A stretch of 22,561 nucleotides of DNA from Lachnospiraceae bacterium (GTDB lineage Bacteria; Bacillota; Clostridia; Lachnospirales; Lachnospiraceae). Position 1 is the stretch's first letter. Each line of letters begins with the position of its first letter. The stretch is taken from positions 1 to 22,561 of the forward strand of contig CAAGDV010000020.1 of the NCBI GenBank assembly GCA_900768755.1, in the 5' to 3' direction. Positions 7,701 through 15,394 of the stretch are shown here, piece by piece. Below the pieces are notes generated by a model that had not been told where the DNA came from, ran no database searches, and saw only the letters and a list, made by a program, of their open reading frames with translations. Made by a program: the position numbers and the translations under genes.

Positions 7701-8327
7701 CGGGAGAAAACGGTTTCCGACAGGGTTTTTGAGCTTATCGAGACAACCCTTGAGAACGAAAAAGACCTTCCGATTGTGTGTAAAATGGCTTTGGCGCGGT
7801 ATTATTCGGAACTTACGGAGCTTTCAAGATTTCGTAAGGAGCTCGCGCAGAATGTCGTGTCGGAGCTTTCCAGAAGAGGATATATTTTCCCGTTCTTCTC
7901 AAAGCTTTCGGGTTCTATAAACCTTCCGCTCAATGCGGTGGACAGAACAATGGCAGAGTATAGGACCAATCCTGAACACAGGGTTGTCATTCACTATACC
8001 TACGAGGATAATGAAAGACGGAAAAATTATGTTTCCGAGGACATGAAGAATGTCTATGAAGGAATTTTTGTTAAGGACTTCGTACTGTTTTATGGGGAGA
8101 GTGTGTCTTATTACATCTCCGAGGAGGATGAGGACGGCGAGACGATTACCGAGAGCCGCACACTCACCAACAATAACGTCAATCCTTTAAGCACCCAGGG
8201 CAGGTACGAAGCGTTAAATGACATACTTGCAAGCAGAAGCGCGCACGACGGGGAGACCTTCCGCAAACTTGTTCATTCGTATGCGGTTACGGATAATGTG
8301 GTTTCCCAGCTGTTCAGACCAATGTAG
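4773..8327 (+). CDS. Giant beta-domain/alpha-solenoid protein, DUF5717-like
   Basis: A 1184-residue protein of unknown function that fits my memory of DUF5717, a Lachnospiraceae family; this was not verified. Reading the sequence suggests a beta-rich domain (about 26-112), a helical stretch (120-187), a second beta-domain (about 190-286), a very long run of amphipathic helices resembling TPR-type repeats (about 300-1050), and a C-terminal beta-domain (about 1070-1184) containing GIFVKDFVLFYGE followed by an acidic EEDEDGE loop. There is no signal peptide or membrane segment, so it should be cytoplasmic. The start at 4773 is chosen because AGGGG lies about 8 bases upstream and the promoter starts near 4746; an ATG at 4731 would precede the transcript. 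Its TAG stop lies in the next gene's ribosome binding site (TAGGAGG). It is inferred to be a scaffold for the Hsp70-like protein encoded next. Confidence 0.8.
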   Translation: MKDQINRFARGVFEYNPPQIQVKENSIYAVVDKNRGYSGSITISVSDDRTVKGIIRTDNDKVVLDSSTFVGNRAVIGYTVLCRGALNGDIIDGCFDIVSNGGQKKIPYSFRVEAGSYDSSAGVVRNLFQFAALSQNRPEEALKLFEAPDFSDVYIGNDLPLRCIYEGLIKGSDTANSLEEFLIAVHKKNAVSISIVNNSVIYDNVRERFKDYVTIDRDTWGFTGVSVSTNAEFVRLERTYIDAADFAGNRYDFSYIVDVGAMHAGKNFGEIFFDCGGRRTTFRITAGLCPKDNNTGDNELLSDKLSADLMTLYVRFRTHKINISDWIRESQIVIEKAREIDDRSPFYRLVLAQLNIAGGKFDEAKALIENVKDEITKDTPKDYPLYCYFLYINTLYNRDRAYSKKVSAIVRECYKENEDWRILWVLLFMDEELEENKSLKLLRIKEQFNNGCTSPAMYIETCNILNEHPQLLRVLNSFECNVLLFGARNGMVDGKLAGIAASMLSGMRTVGEGYIRLLAALYDMDEDEEILECLCKTLIRNQRIGRRYLKYYAAGIECELKVTNLYEYYILSRDPKDMSPLPRILLMYFGYNNNLDYVNRAYLYANIIYNKADNLQMYRSYLPHIELFASEQLLAGHIDENLAYIYANIVKPEMINEDNAAPVCEIYSTYMITCHNPAYTSVIIRHKESNSEKEYPITDSVAYVRMYTDEAAVIFVDAYRRRYIRSVTYEVRKLLDDENILRYCLAKDGSLMHARMADCEKYVRYPKKSTAEVNNLIIMSKTPNMSPFYRNKLTEAVIDYYYDSFDPDGFDSFIADVNLDTLSENAITKIIEINIIKGNYKQAFEMIRDRFVLNIMPKRLLKMCSVLCEIDDYENNPLLLKLCHRLFVQEKYDQNTVGYLAAFFDGNTGDMTDIWRVAVSLSIDTYELEERIVVLMLFSNSCSETIYDIFENYYAGGANDRIVEAYLSYQSYEYFVREKTVSDRVFELIETTLENEKDLPIVCKMALARYYSELTELSRFRKELAQNVVSELSRRGYIFPFFSKLSGSINLPLNAVDRTMAEYRTNPEHRVVIHYTYEDNERRKNYVSEDMKNVYEGIFVKDFVLFYGESVSYYISEEDEDGETITESRTLTNNNVNPLSTQGRYEALNDILASRSAHDGETFRKLVHSYAVTDNVVSQLFRPM

Positions 8328-8335
8328 GAGGCGTT

Positions 8336-9601
8336 ATGGATAATTATTTTTGTGTCGGTATTGATATGTGCGATGATTACTCCCAGGTCTCTTTTATGAA
8401 AAACGGCATGGAGGAGCCGGAGTCGGTTGATTTTACCGGTCTTGAGTTCAAATACAGGATACCTACGGTTGTCGGCAAGACGCTCGGAAAAGACGAGTGG
8501 TACGCCGGGGACGAGGCGCTCAAGGGCGAGAAACTCGGAGAGACGTGCGTTGTGCGCAATCTTTTCAGACTCTCCCTCGACAAAAATCCGGTGGTAGTGG
8601 ATGACGTGACGGTAATGCCGATTGAGCTGATATCAAAATATCTTGATTATCTGATTCAGGCGGCCAGGACGGCGGGCAACGCCGAGAAGGTTGACTCCGT
8701 GTGCATCACTTTCGCCGATTATAACATATCAATGCTCAACATGGCGGCAGGAGCGCTGCAGATGCTCGGATACAGCGAGGACGAATATACTTTTTCTTCG
8801 CATGACGAGAGCTTTATATATTTTTCGATGAGCCAGAAGAACGAGCTGTGGAAGAATGATGTTTTCCTTTTTGATTACACTCTTTATGGAATGGTAGTCA
8901 AAAGAATGTACATTACCGGCAATTTCGGTCAGAGGCTTGCGATGGTGCACACTGATGATTACACTAACGAGCTGCCTTATGACCTTGCGATTAACAATCT
9001 TTCGTCGGAGTATCTTGATAACCGGCTTTCGGGAATTGCAGCCGCACTTTTTGAGAAAAAGAACATTTCGACGGTGTATTTGACCGGAATGGGCTTTGAC
9101 GGTGAATTTGATTTGCCGGCATTTGTGAAATGCATCTGCGACAGAAAAAGAGCATTTGCTGAACCGAATCTGTACTGCAGGGGTGCCTGCTTTGAGGCGA
9201 TGGAGCAATGCGGATTGGTAAGCCTTAAGGATGTTATGCTTGCGTGCCCCAACAGAGTTACCACGGGAATTGAGATGAAGATTTCAGACAGGGGAAGGGA
9301 CAAAATCCTTCGGATGGTCAGACCGGGCGTCAACTGGTATTTTGCCGACTGCAGCTATGATTTCATCGTGGATGAGGCGCGTGAGCTTGAGATATTCATA
9401 TCGCCGCTTGACGGCACGGAAAAACAGGTGGTAAGAATTCCCATCGGGGAATTTGCGGACAGACCGGGCAAAACAACAAGAATCAACATGAATTTTTCTT
9501 TTACCAGCGATTCAAGATGCCATCTTATGGTAAAAGATCTGGGCTTCGGCGACTTTTTTGCCAGCAGCGGAATTGTGATAAATGAGGAACTTTTGTTGTA
9601 G
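8336..9601 (+). CDS. Degenerate Hsp70/DnaK-like protein, DUF5716-like
   Basis: A 421-residue protein that fits my memory of DUF5716. Read against DnaK it aligns along its length: CVGIDMCDDYSQVS (6-19) with the phosphate-1 strand, RIPTVV (41-46) with TPSII/VV, YAGDEALKG (56-64) with LVGQPAKRQ, CITFADY (123-129) with ITVPAYF, HDES (156-159) with NEPT, FDYTLYG (179-185) with DLGGGTF, LTGMGFDG (249-256) with LVGGQTR, and NLYCRGACF (278-286) with DEAVAIGAA. Residues 305-421 resemble the beta substrate-binding domain, including IGEF and HLMVKD. The Gly-Thr-Thr and Gly-Gly-Gly-Thr loops are lost, so ATP hydrolysis may be weak or absent; Asp10 and Asp180 are kept. No alpha-helical lid follows. The start has TAGGAGG about 6 bases upstream, overlapping the previous stop. 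The fold assignment is inference, but the ordered motif match is strong. Confidence 0.8.
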   Translation: MDNYFCVGIDMCDDYSQVSFMKNGMEEPESVDFTGLEFKYRIPTVVGKTLGKDEWYAGDEALKGEKLGETCVVRNLFRLSLDKNPVVVDDVTVMPIELISKYLDYLIQAARTAGNAEKVDSVCITFADYNISMLNMAAGALQMLGYSEDEYTFSSHDESFIYFSMSQKNELWKNDVFLFDYTLYGMVVKRMYITGNFGQRLAMVHTDDYTNELPYDLAINNLSSEYLDNRLSGIAAALFEKKNISTVYLTGMGFDGEFDLPAFVKCICDRKRAFAEPNLYCRGACFEAMEQCGLVSLKDVMLACPNRVTTGIEMKISDRGRDKILRMVRPGVNWYFADCSYDFIVDEARELEIFISPLDGTEKQVVRIPIGEFADRPGKTTRINMNFSFTSDSRCHLMVKDLGFGDFFASSGIVINEELLL

Positions 9602-9613
9602 AAAGGGGGATAT

Positions 9614-10429
9614 ATGGCAGGTTTTATTTTATGCAGGACGGGATACGCAAAGCGCCCGTACTATATCAGCAATATGGCAATCAATATATATTCCCTTGAA
9701 GAACTGTGCTATTATATGTATAATAACATATACCTCATCGGAAGCGACCTTTTCGATGCAGGGCTTATCGAATTCATTGAGCGTGAGCTTAGGGAGGAGC
9801 AGCTTGCCCGCCAGCTTGAATTTCTGGTAGCGCAGAATGCGGGACTTTCCGAGCTGGTGCTCACAGTGCTTCGGTATGTGGACTACTATTCGGAGCGCGA
9901 GGTTCTGGCGCTTAAGAGCGTGATTGATAAGCTTGATACGCAGAATGTGACGGAGAGGCTTAAGGCGAGGGCTGACAACTTTCTGGCCAACAACCGCTAC
10001 GGAAGCGCTATCCGCAACTATGAGACCATCGTGTACGGCAGGCGCGACCCGGTGCAGAGCGACGTGTTCTACGGAAGTGTGTGGCACAATATGGGAGTTG
10101 CTTACGCCAAGATGTATGCGTTCAGCGAGGCGGCGGAATGTTTTGAGCGTGCTTATGAGCGCAACAGGGATGAGGAGTCTTACAACGCACAGCTTTCGGC
10201 AATGTGCCTTAAGAAGAACATCACTATTGAGGAGATAGATGATGAGCATATGTATGTTGCATACCGGGAGGTTGAGACGCTTATGGACCACGCCCCCGAG
10301 GAGGCGGGATATATGCCGATTAAGAAGGCTTTTGTGATGAAGGTCAACGGTGACGTGACGGAGTACAACAATGCGATGGACGATATTGTGAAGCAGTGGA
10401 AGGCAGATTATCGAAACTATATCAGGTGA
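9614..10429 (+). CDS. TPR-containing protein of the Hsp70-like operon
   Basis: A 271-residue protein with no assigned function. Seen: an unusual N-terminus (CRTGYAKRPYYI at 7-18, then a SLEELCYYMYNNIY segment), a helical middle, and two recognisable tetratricopeptide units at about 113-146 and 154-187; the second carries the typical WHNMGVAYAK ... AAECFERAYE pattern. No signal peptide or membrane segment is seen, so it should be cytoplasmic. AAAGGGGGA lies directly upstream of the ATG; the gap from the previous stop is 12 bases and to the next start 6 bases. TPR proteins often bind Hsp70 tails or bodies, so a co-chaperone or adaptor role with the preceding gene product is plausible but inferred. 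Confidence 0.82.
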   Translation: MAGFILCRTGYAKRPYYISNMAINIYSLEELCYYMYNNIYLIGSDLFDAGLIEFIERELREEQLARQLEFLVAQNAGLSELVLTVLRYVDYYSEREVLALKSVIDKLDTQNVTERLKARADNFLANNRYGSAIRNYETIVYGRRDPVQSDVFYGSVWHNMGVAYAKMYAFSEAAECFERAYERNRDEESYNAQLSAMCLKKNITIEEIDDEHMYVAYREVETLMDHAPEEAGYMPIKKAFVMKVNGDVTEYNNAMDDIVKQWKADYRNYIR

Positions 10430-10435
10430 TGTAAT

Positions 10436-11611
10436 ATGTGGTTTTTTGGGAAAAAGAAAAAGCGTAAATACGAATATATCGACCCCATGCTTGACATCGA
10501 CGCCGAATTCCGCAAGAGACGGGAGAAGGAGCGGGGGACCCAATCCTTTGAAGATATTGAGGCACTTCAGTTTGTCAATACACAGTGTCAGGTGATGAAG
10601 GAGTCATCCGGATATATCAATGAGCTCCGCAAGGAGCATGCCGATGTCAAGGAGCATCTTAATGATATCAGGACAATCGAGGAACTTCCGGAGAAGACTC
10701 TCACGAGAATCCGCGCCACCGCGAAAGAGATAATAAGACTCAGGGAGAAGACCGACGAACTCAGAAAACAGCCTTCAAAGCTCACAAGAAAGCAGTTCGC
10801 CATGATGACAAGGTATGAGGAAGAATTTCCCGAGGCCCTTACCAATATGCAGAATGACGAGAAATATGAGAGCGCGGTAAAACATGACATGCGCATGCTT
10901 GATGCGGAGAAATTGTCCATCCGCAACGATATTTCCGATTGCCGCATAAGGCGCAAAAACATCCGCAATATTTCGCTCATCTCTTTTGTGGCGATACTGA
11001 TACTTGCAATCGTGTTTTTTTCGTCGGGACAGTTAAAGAGCGAGGAGGGTGTCACATGGTTTATGGTGGTGCTTGCCTTGGCAACACTTTTTGTATGCGT
11101 AGTTTTTATTATGCAGAGGATGGCGGTCTACAATATAAGGCTTTCAGAAAAGAAGCTTAACCGTGCAATATCTTTACTTAACAAAACCAAGATAAAATAT
11201 GTTAATATTGTTAACAGCGTAGAGTATCAGCATGAGAAATACGGCGTAAAGAATTCGTATGAGTTGGGAAAGATTTACGAGACTTTTCTGGAAGAACAAA
11301 AGAGGGCTGAACGAGTCCGTAACTCCAATGTTGAGTTGGAGGATGCCGTTATGAGACTTGCCGAGCTGTTGGGCGGTCTTTCGCTGTATGATGCGGCGGT
11401 GTGGAGTAAACAGCTGGACGCTCTTACCGAGCCGAAATTACTAAAAGAATTGAAACGCTCGCTTTCAATGAGAGCGCAGAAACTGACGGACAATATTGAA
11501 TACAACAACTTGCGCATAGATGAATCGAAAAAAGCCGTGATGGATTTTGTCAAAAACAATCCGGAGCTTTCCGACAAGGTCATGGCAATTGTTGATTCTT
11601 ATGACAAATAA
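10436..11611 (+). CDS. Coiled-coil protein with two central membrane segments
   Basis: A 391-residue protein of unrecognised family. Seen: a basic N-terminus (MWFFGKKKKRK), a long heptad-like charged helical region (about 40-175), two closely spaced hydrophobic segments (about 180-197 and 206-226) joined by a short loop (SGQLKSEEGVT), then a second charged helical region (about 235-391). Both coiled-coil arms would lie on the same side, most likely the cytoplasm, with the membrane hairpin as anchor. AGGTGA lies a few bases before the start, only 6 bases after the TPR gene's stop, and valS starts 11 bases after its own stop. It could tether the three preceding proteins to the membrane; this is inference from the operon. 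Confidence 0.8.
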   Translation: MWFFGKKKKRKYEYIDPMLDIDAEFRKRREKERGTQSFEDIEALQFVNTQCQVMKESSGYINELRKEHADVKEHLNDIRTIEELPEKTLTRIRATAKEIIRLREKTDELRKQPSKLTRKQFAMMTRYEEEFPEALTNMQNDEKYESAVKHDMRMLDAEKLSIRNDISDCRIRRKNIRNISLISFVAILILAIVFFSSGQLKSEEGVTWFMVVLALATLFVCVVFIMQRMAVYNIRLSEKKLNRAISLLNKTKIKYVNIVNSVEYQHEKYGVKNSYELGKIYETFLEEQKRAERVRNSNVELEDAVMRLAELLGGLSLYDAAVWSKQLDALTEPKLLKELKRSLSMRAQKLTDNIEYNNLRIDESKKAVMDFVKNNPELSDKVMAIVDSYDK

Positions 11612-11622
11612 GGAGAATATAT

Positions 11623-14259
11623 ATGAGCAGAGAACTTGAAAAGAATTATAATCCTTCCGAAATCGAAGGACGAATTTATGACAGATGGCTTGAAAAGAAA
11701 TATTTTCACGCCGAGGTTGACAGGAGCAAAAAACCCTTCACAATTGTGATGCCGCCCCCAAATATCACCGGACAGCTTCACATGGGTCATGCTCTGGACA
11801 ACACACTTCAGGATATCCTGATAAGATTTAAGAGAATGCAGGGATATAACGCACTATGGGTTCCGGGAACCGACCATGCATCAATTGCCACAGAGGTTAA
11901 GGTTGTTGAGGCCATTGCCAAAGAAGGTCTCACAAAAGAGTCGCTCGGACGCGAGAAGTTCCTTGACAGGGTATGGGACTGGAAGCGCGAGTACGGCGGA
12001 AGAATCGTAAGCCAGCTTAAGAAGATGGGCTCATCCGCCGACTGGGACAGAGAGCGATTTACAATGGATGAAGGCTGTAACCGGGCAGTCAAGGAGGTTT
12101 TTGTCAACCTTTATAACAAAGGACTGATATACCGCGGAAAGAGAATTATCAACTGGTGTCCGTGCTGTCTCACCTCAATTTCCGATGCGGAGGTTGAGTA
12201 TGAAGAGCAGGCAGGCCACTTCTGGCATTTGCGCTATCCGCTTTCGGACGGCAGCGGATATATTGAGATGGCGACGACCAGACCGGAGACAATGCTCGGA
12301 GATACCGCCGTTGCGGTGAACCCCAATGACCCGAGATATGCGGATTATGTCGGCAAAACAGTTATCCTTCCGCTTGTTCACAGAGAGATTCCGATTATCG
12401 CGGACGATTATGTTGACATGGAGTTCGGAACAGGTGTCGTAAAGATTACGCCTGCGCATGACCCTAACGATTTTGAGGTTGGACTCCGACATAACCTTCC
12501 GGTTATCAACGTACTTACGGATGATGCAAAGATTACCGCCGATTATCCGATGTACGCCGGAATGGACAGGTATGAGGCAAGGGAGGCAATCGTTAATGAC
12601 CTTAAGGCTGAGGGCGCTCTTGTCGAGATAGAGGATTACTCGCATAATGTAGGAACCTGCTACAGATGTCACACAACGGTTGAGCCGAGAGTATCAGAAC
12701 AGTGGTTTGTAAAGATGGAGGAGCTCGCTGCTCCGGCAATCGACGCCGTAAAAAAAGGTGAGACAAGATTCGTTCCCGAGCACTTTGACAAAACATATTT
12801 CCACTGGCTTGAGAACATCAAAGACTGGTGTATTTCAAGACAGCTCTGGTGGGGACACAGAATTCCGGCATTTTACTGTGACGACTGCGGCGAGATTGTT
12901 GTCACAAAAGAAGACGGCGCGGTATGCCCTAAGTGCGGCAGACCGATGAGACAGGATCCGGATACGCTGGATACATGGTTCTCCTCAGCGCTGTGGCCGT
13001 TCTCAACGCTTGGCTGGCCCGATAATACCGAGGAACTGGGATATTTTTATCCTACAAGCACACTTGTAACCGGATATGACATCATTCTTTTCTGGGTAAT
13101 CAGAATGATGTTTTCGGGAATTGAACACACGGGCAAAGCACCTTTTGACACCGTACTCATCCACGGACTTGTAAGAGACTCACAGGGTCGCAAGATGAGT
13201 AAGTCGCTTGGCAACGGAATAGACCCTCTCGAGGTAATCGATAAGTACGGCGCGGACGCTTTAAGACTTACGCTCGTAACCGGCAATGCGCCCGGCAACG
13301 ATATGAGATTCTATTGGGAAAGAGTTGAGTCGAGCCGTAATTTTGCCAACAAAATCTGGAATGCTTCAAGATTCATTATGATGAATCTTGACAAAGCAGA
13401 GGTTGGCGTGAGTATGCCCGACAACCTGACAAAAGCCGACAAGTGGATTCTTGCCAAGGTCAACACGCTCGCAAAAGAAGTAACGGACAACATGGAGAAC
13501 TACGATCTGGGTGTTGCCGTTCAGAAAATATACGATTTTATATGGGAGGAGTTCTGCGACTGGTATATTGAGATGGTTAAACCACGTCTGTACAATGATG
13601 ATGATTTGACCAAATCCGCAGCGCTTTGGACTCTTAAGACCGTACTCATCAATTCGCTTAAACTGCTTCATCCCTATATGCCGTTTATAACCGAGGAGAT
13701 TTTCTGCAACCTTTCGGATGAGGAGTCGATTATGATTTCCTCATGGCCGGTATATAATGAGGAGTGGGCTTATGACGAGGAGTGCAGGGCAGTTGAGATT
13801 ATCAAGGAAGCTGTCAGGGGAATCCGTAATACCCGTGCGCAGATGAATGTTCCGCCAAGCCGCAAGGCGACGGTATACGTTGTGTCCGAGGACGCAAAAA
13901 TCCGTGACATTTTTGCCGACGGCGAGGTATTTGTAAAGACACTGGCGTATGCGGAGCATCTGATTGTGGCATGCGACAAGACCGGAATTGATGAGGATGC
14001 GGTAGCAGTGCTTATACCTAACGCTGCAATCTATATGCCTTTTTCAGACCTCGTAGATATTGACAAAGAGATTAAGCGCCTAAAGGATGAGGAGAAGAGG
14101 CTTGTCGGCGAGCTTGCCCGCGTTAACGGCATGTTGAGCAACGAGAAGTTTATCTCCAAAGCTCCTGAAGCAAAAATTGCCGAGGAGAAGGAGAAACTTG
14201 CAAAATATACCACAATGATGGAGCAGGTTAAGGAGCGGATTGCTCACCTTTGCAGATAA
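11623..14259 (+). CDS. valS: Valyl-tRNA synthetase
   Basis: An 878-residue class I aminoacyl-tRNA synthetase that charges tRNA-Val in the cytoplasm. Seen: HMGH (53-56, the HIGH motif) after PPPNITGQL, the editing-domain segment TTRPETMLGDTAVAVNP, a zinc-type CDDCGEIV ... CPKCGRP pair, KMSKS (524-528), the anticodon-binding region, and the C-terminal coiled-coil arm (DIDKEIKRLKDEEKRL onward). Length is normal. AAGGAGA lies about 8 bases before the ATG. The 11-base gap from the preceding gene leaves no room for a T-box leader, which valS genes of Firmicutes often carry, so expression seems tied to the upstream operon promoter. Confidence 0.98.
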   Translation: MSRELEKNYNPSEIEGRIYDRWLEKKYFHAEVDRSKKPFTIVMPPPNITGQLHMGHALDNTLQDILIRFKRMQGYNALWVPGTDHASIATEVKVVEAIAKEGLTKESLGREKFLDRVWDWKREYGGRIVSQLKKMGSSADWDRERFTMDEGCNRAVKEVFVNLYNKGLIYRGKRIINWCPCCLTSISDAEVEYEEQAGHFWHLRYPLSDGSGYIEMATTRPETMLGDTAVAVNPNDPRYADYVGKTVILPLVHREIPIIADDYVDMEFGTGVVKITPAHDPNDFEVGLRHNLPVINVLTDDAKITADYPMYAGMDRYEAREAIVNDLKAEGALVEIEDYSHNVGTCYRCHTTVEPRVSEQWFVKMEELAAPAIDAVKKGETRFVPEHFDKTYFHWLENIKDWCISRQLWWGHRIPAFYCDDCGEIVVTKEDGAVCPKCGRPMRQDPDTLDTWFSSALWPFSTLGWPDNTEELGYFYPTSTLVTGYDIILFWVIRMMFSGIEHTGKAPFDTVLIHGLVRDSQGRKMSKSLGNGIDPLEVIDKYGADALRLTLVTGNAPGNDMRFYWERVESSRNFANKIWNASRFIMMNLDKAEVGVSMPDNLTKADKWILAKVNTLAKEVTDNMENYDLGVAVQKIYDFIWEEFCDWYIEMVKPRLYNDDDLTKSAALWTLKTVLINSLKLLHPYMPFITEEIFCNLSDEESIMISSWPVYNEEWAYDEECRAVEIIKEAVRGIRNTRAQMNVPPSRKATVYVVSEDAKIRDIFADGEVFVKTLAYAEHLIVACDKTGIDEDAVAVLIPNAAIYMPFSDLVDIDKEIKRLKDEEKRLVGELARVNGMLSNEKFISKAPEAKIAEEKEKLAKYTTMMEQVKERIAHLCR

Positions 14260-14278
14260 TTGATAGAATGGAGATCTT

Positions 14279-15388
14279 ATGAAAATAAGCGTTATTCTGC
14301 CGTCGCTTAATCCGGACGAGAAACTTATGATGGTAGTGTCCGGATTGGTCAATGCCGGATTTGACGATATTATTATTGTCAATGACGGAAGCGATGAAGA
14401 CCATATGGCGCCTTTTAGGGAGGCCATGGAGTACGAACAGGTTACCGTGCTCACACATGAAGTGAATAAAGGTAAGGGGCGTGCACTTAAGACCGCATAC
14501 GAATTCTGCCTTGAGAACCGCAAAGATATCGATGGGGTTGTCACTGTTGACGGCGACAACCAGCATCGCGTTGAAGATATCAGGGCATGCTGTGAGGTTT
14601 TGGTGGAGCACCCGGACTGTGTGGTGCTCGGATGCCGGGATTTTTCACAGAGCCAGGTTCCGTGGAAAAGCCGCGTGGGCAATAATATCACCAGGGGCGT
14701 TTTCAGGATTCTGTGCGGTATAAAAATCTCGGATACACAGACGGGACTCCGCGCTTTTCCGTTTCAACATCTTAAGCTTATGACAGAGATATCGGGTGAG
14801 CGGTTTGAATACGAGACACATGTGCTTTTAGAGATGAAGAGACACAGAATTGCCTGCGTTGAGGTGCCCATAGAGACGGTGTATATAGAGGAGAACGCCT
14901 CCACGCATTTTCACTGGCTTAAAGACTCCCTGCAGGTATACGGCGTGATTTTTAAGTACATAATTCTTTCAGCGGTACAGTTTTTAAAATATACACTGGG
15001 TTCGATTCTGTCTTTTCTGATAGACAACGGGCTGTTTACTCTTATGGAGTATGTGCTTGGCCGCACCATGCTTTCAGACTGGGCTGTAACGGCGTATTCT
15101 ACTGTTTCGGCGAGGGTGGTGTCATCGGTATTCAATTTTTTGTTTAACCGCAAGGCCGTGTTTAAGTCAGGTGAAGCAGTAGGCAGGACACTTGTAAAAT
15201 ATTATGCCCTGTGCATATGCCAGACAATGGCATCAGCGGGGCTTGTGTATCTCTTTTCAAGGATTTTTAGGGTCGAAGGTGCGTGGGAGACCGCAATTAA
15301 GGTGGTCGTTGACACATGTCTTTTCTTACTGAGTTTCCAGATTCAGAAGAGATGGGTTTTTGCGGCAAAAACGGTTAAGGAGGACTAG
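14279..15388 (+). CDS. GT2 glycosyltransferase fused to GtrA membrane domain
   Basis: A 369-residue two-domain protein. The N-terminal part (about 1-220) is a family 2 glycosyltransferase of the dolichyl/polyprenyl-phosphate sugar synthase type: IVNDGSDE (33-40), the metal-binding DGDNQH (91-96) and DTQTGLRAFP (152-161). The C-terminal part (about 230-365) is a GtrA-like domain with four hydrophobic segments and the conserved endings FNFLFNRKAVF (285-295) and QKRWVF (356-361). Such proteins are thought to make and flip polyprenyl-phosphate sugars used to decorate wall polymers; fusion of the two functions is common in Firmicutes. ATGGAGA lies upstream of the start. The next gene begins 6 bases after the stop, whose codon directly follows that gene's ribosome binding site. 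Confidence 0.93.
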   Translation: MKISVILPSLNPDEKLMMVVSGLVNAGFDDIIIVNDGSDEDHMAPFREAMEYEQVTVLTHEVNKGKGRALKTAYEFCLENRKDIDGVVTVDGDNQHRVEDIRACCEVLVEHPDCVVLGCRDFSQSQVPWKSRVGNNITRGVFRILCGIKISDTQTGLRAFPFQHLKLMTEISGERFEYETHVLLEMKRHRIACVEVPIETVYIEENASTHFHWLKDSLQVYGVIFKYIILSAVQFLKYTLGSILSFLIDNGLFTLMEYVLGRTMLSDWAVTAYSTVSARVVSSVFNFLFNRKAVFKSGEAVGRTLVKYYALCICQTMASAGLVYLFSRIFRVEGAWETAIKVVVDTCLFLLSFQIQKRWVFAAKTVKED

Positions 15389-15394
15389 TCGGTT

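Noticed and set aside
9629..10543. A 304-codon open frame on the minus strand opposite the TPR gene
   Set aside because: It is fully antisense to a gene with clear TPR motifs and a strong ribosome binding site, its own product is rich in His/Leu/Val with no recognisable domain, and it crosses a gene boundary. It is a shadow of the plus-strand codon usage.
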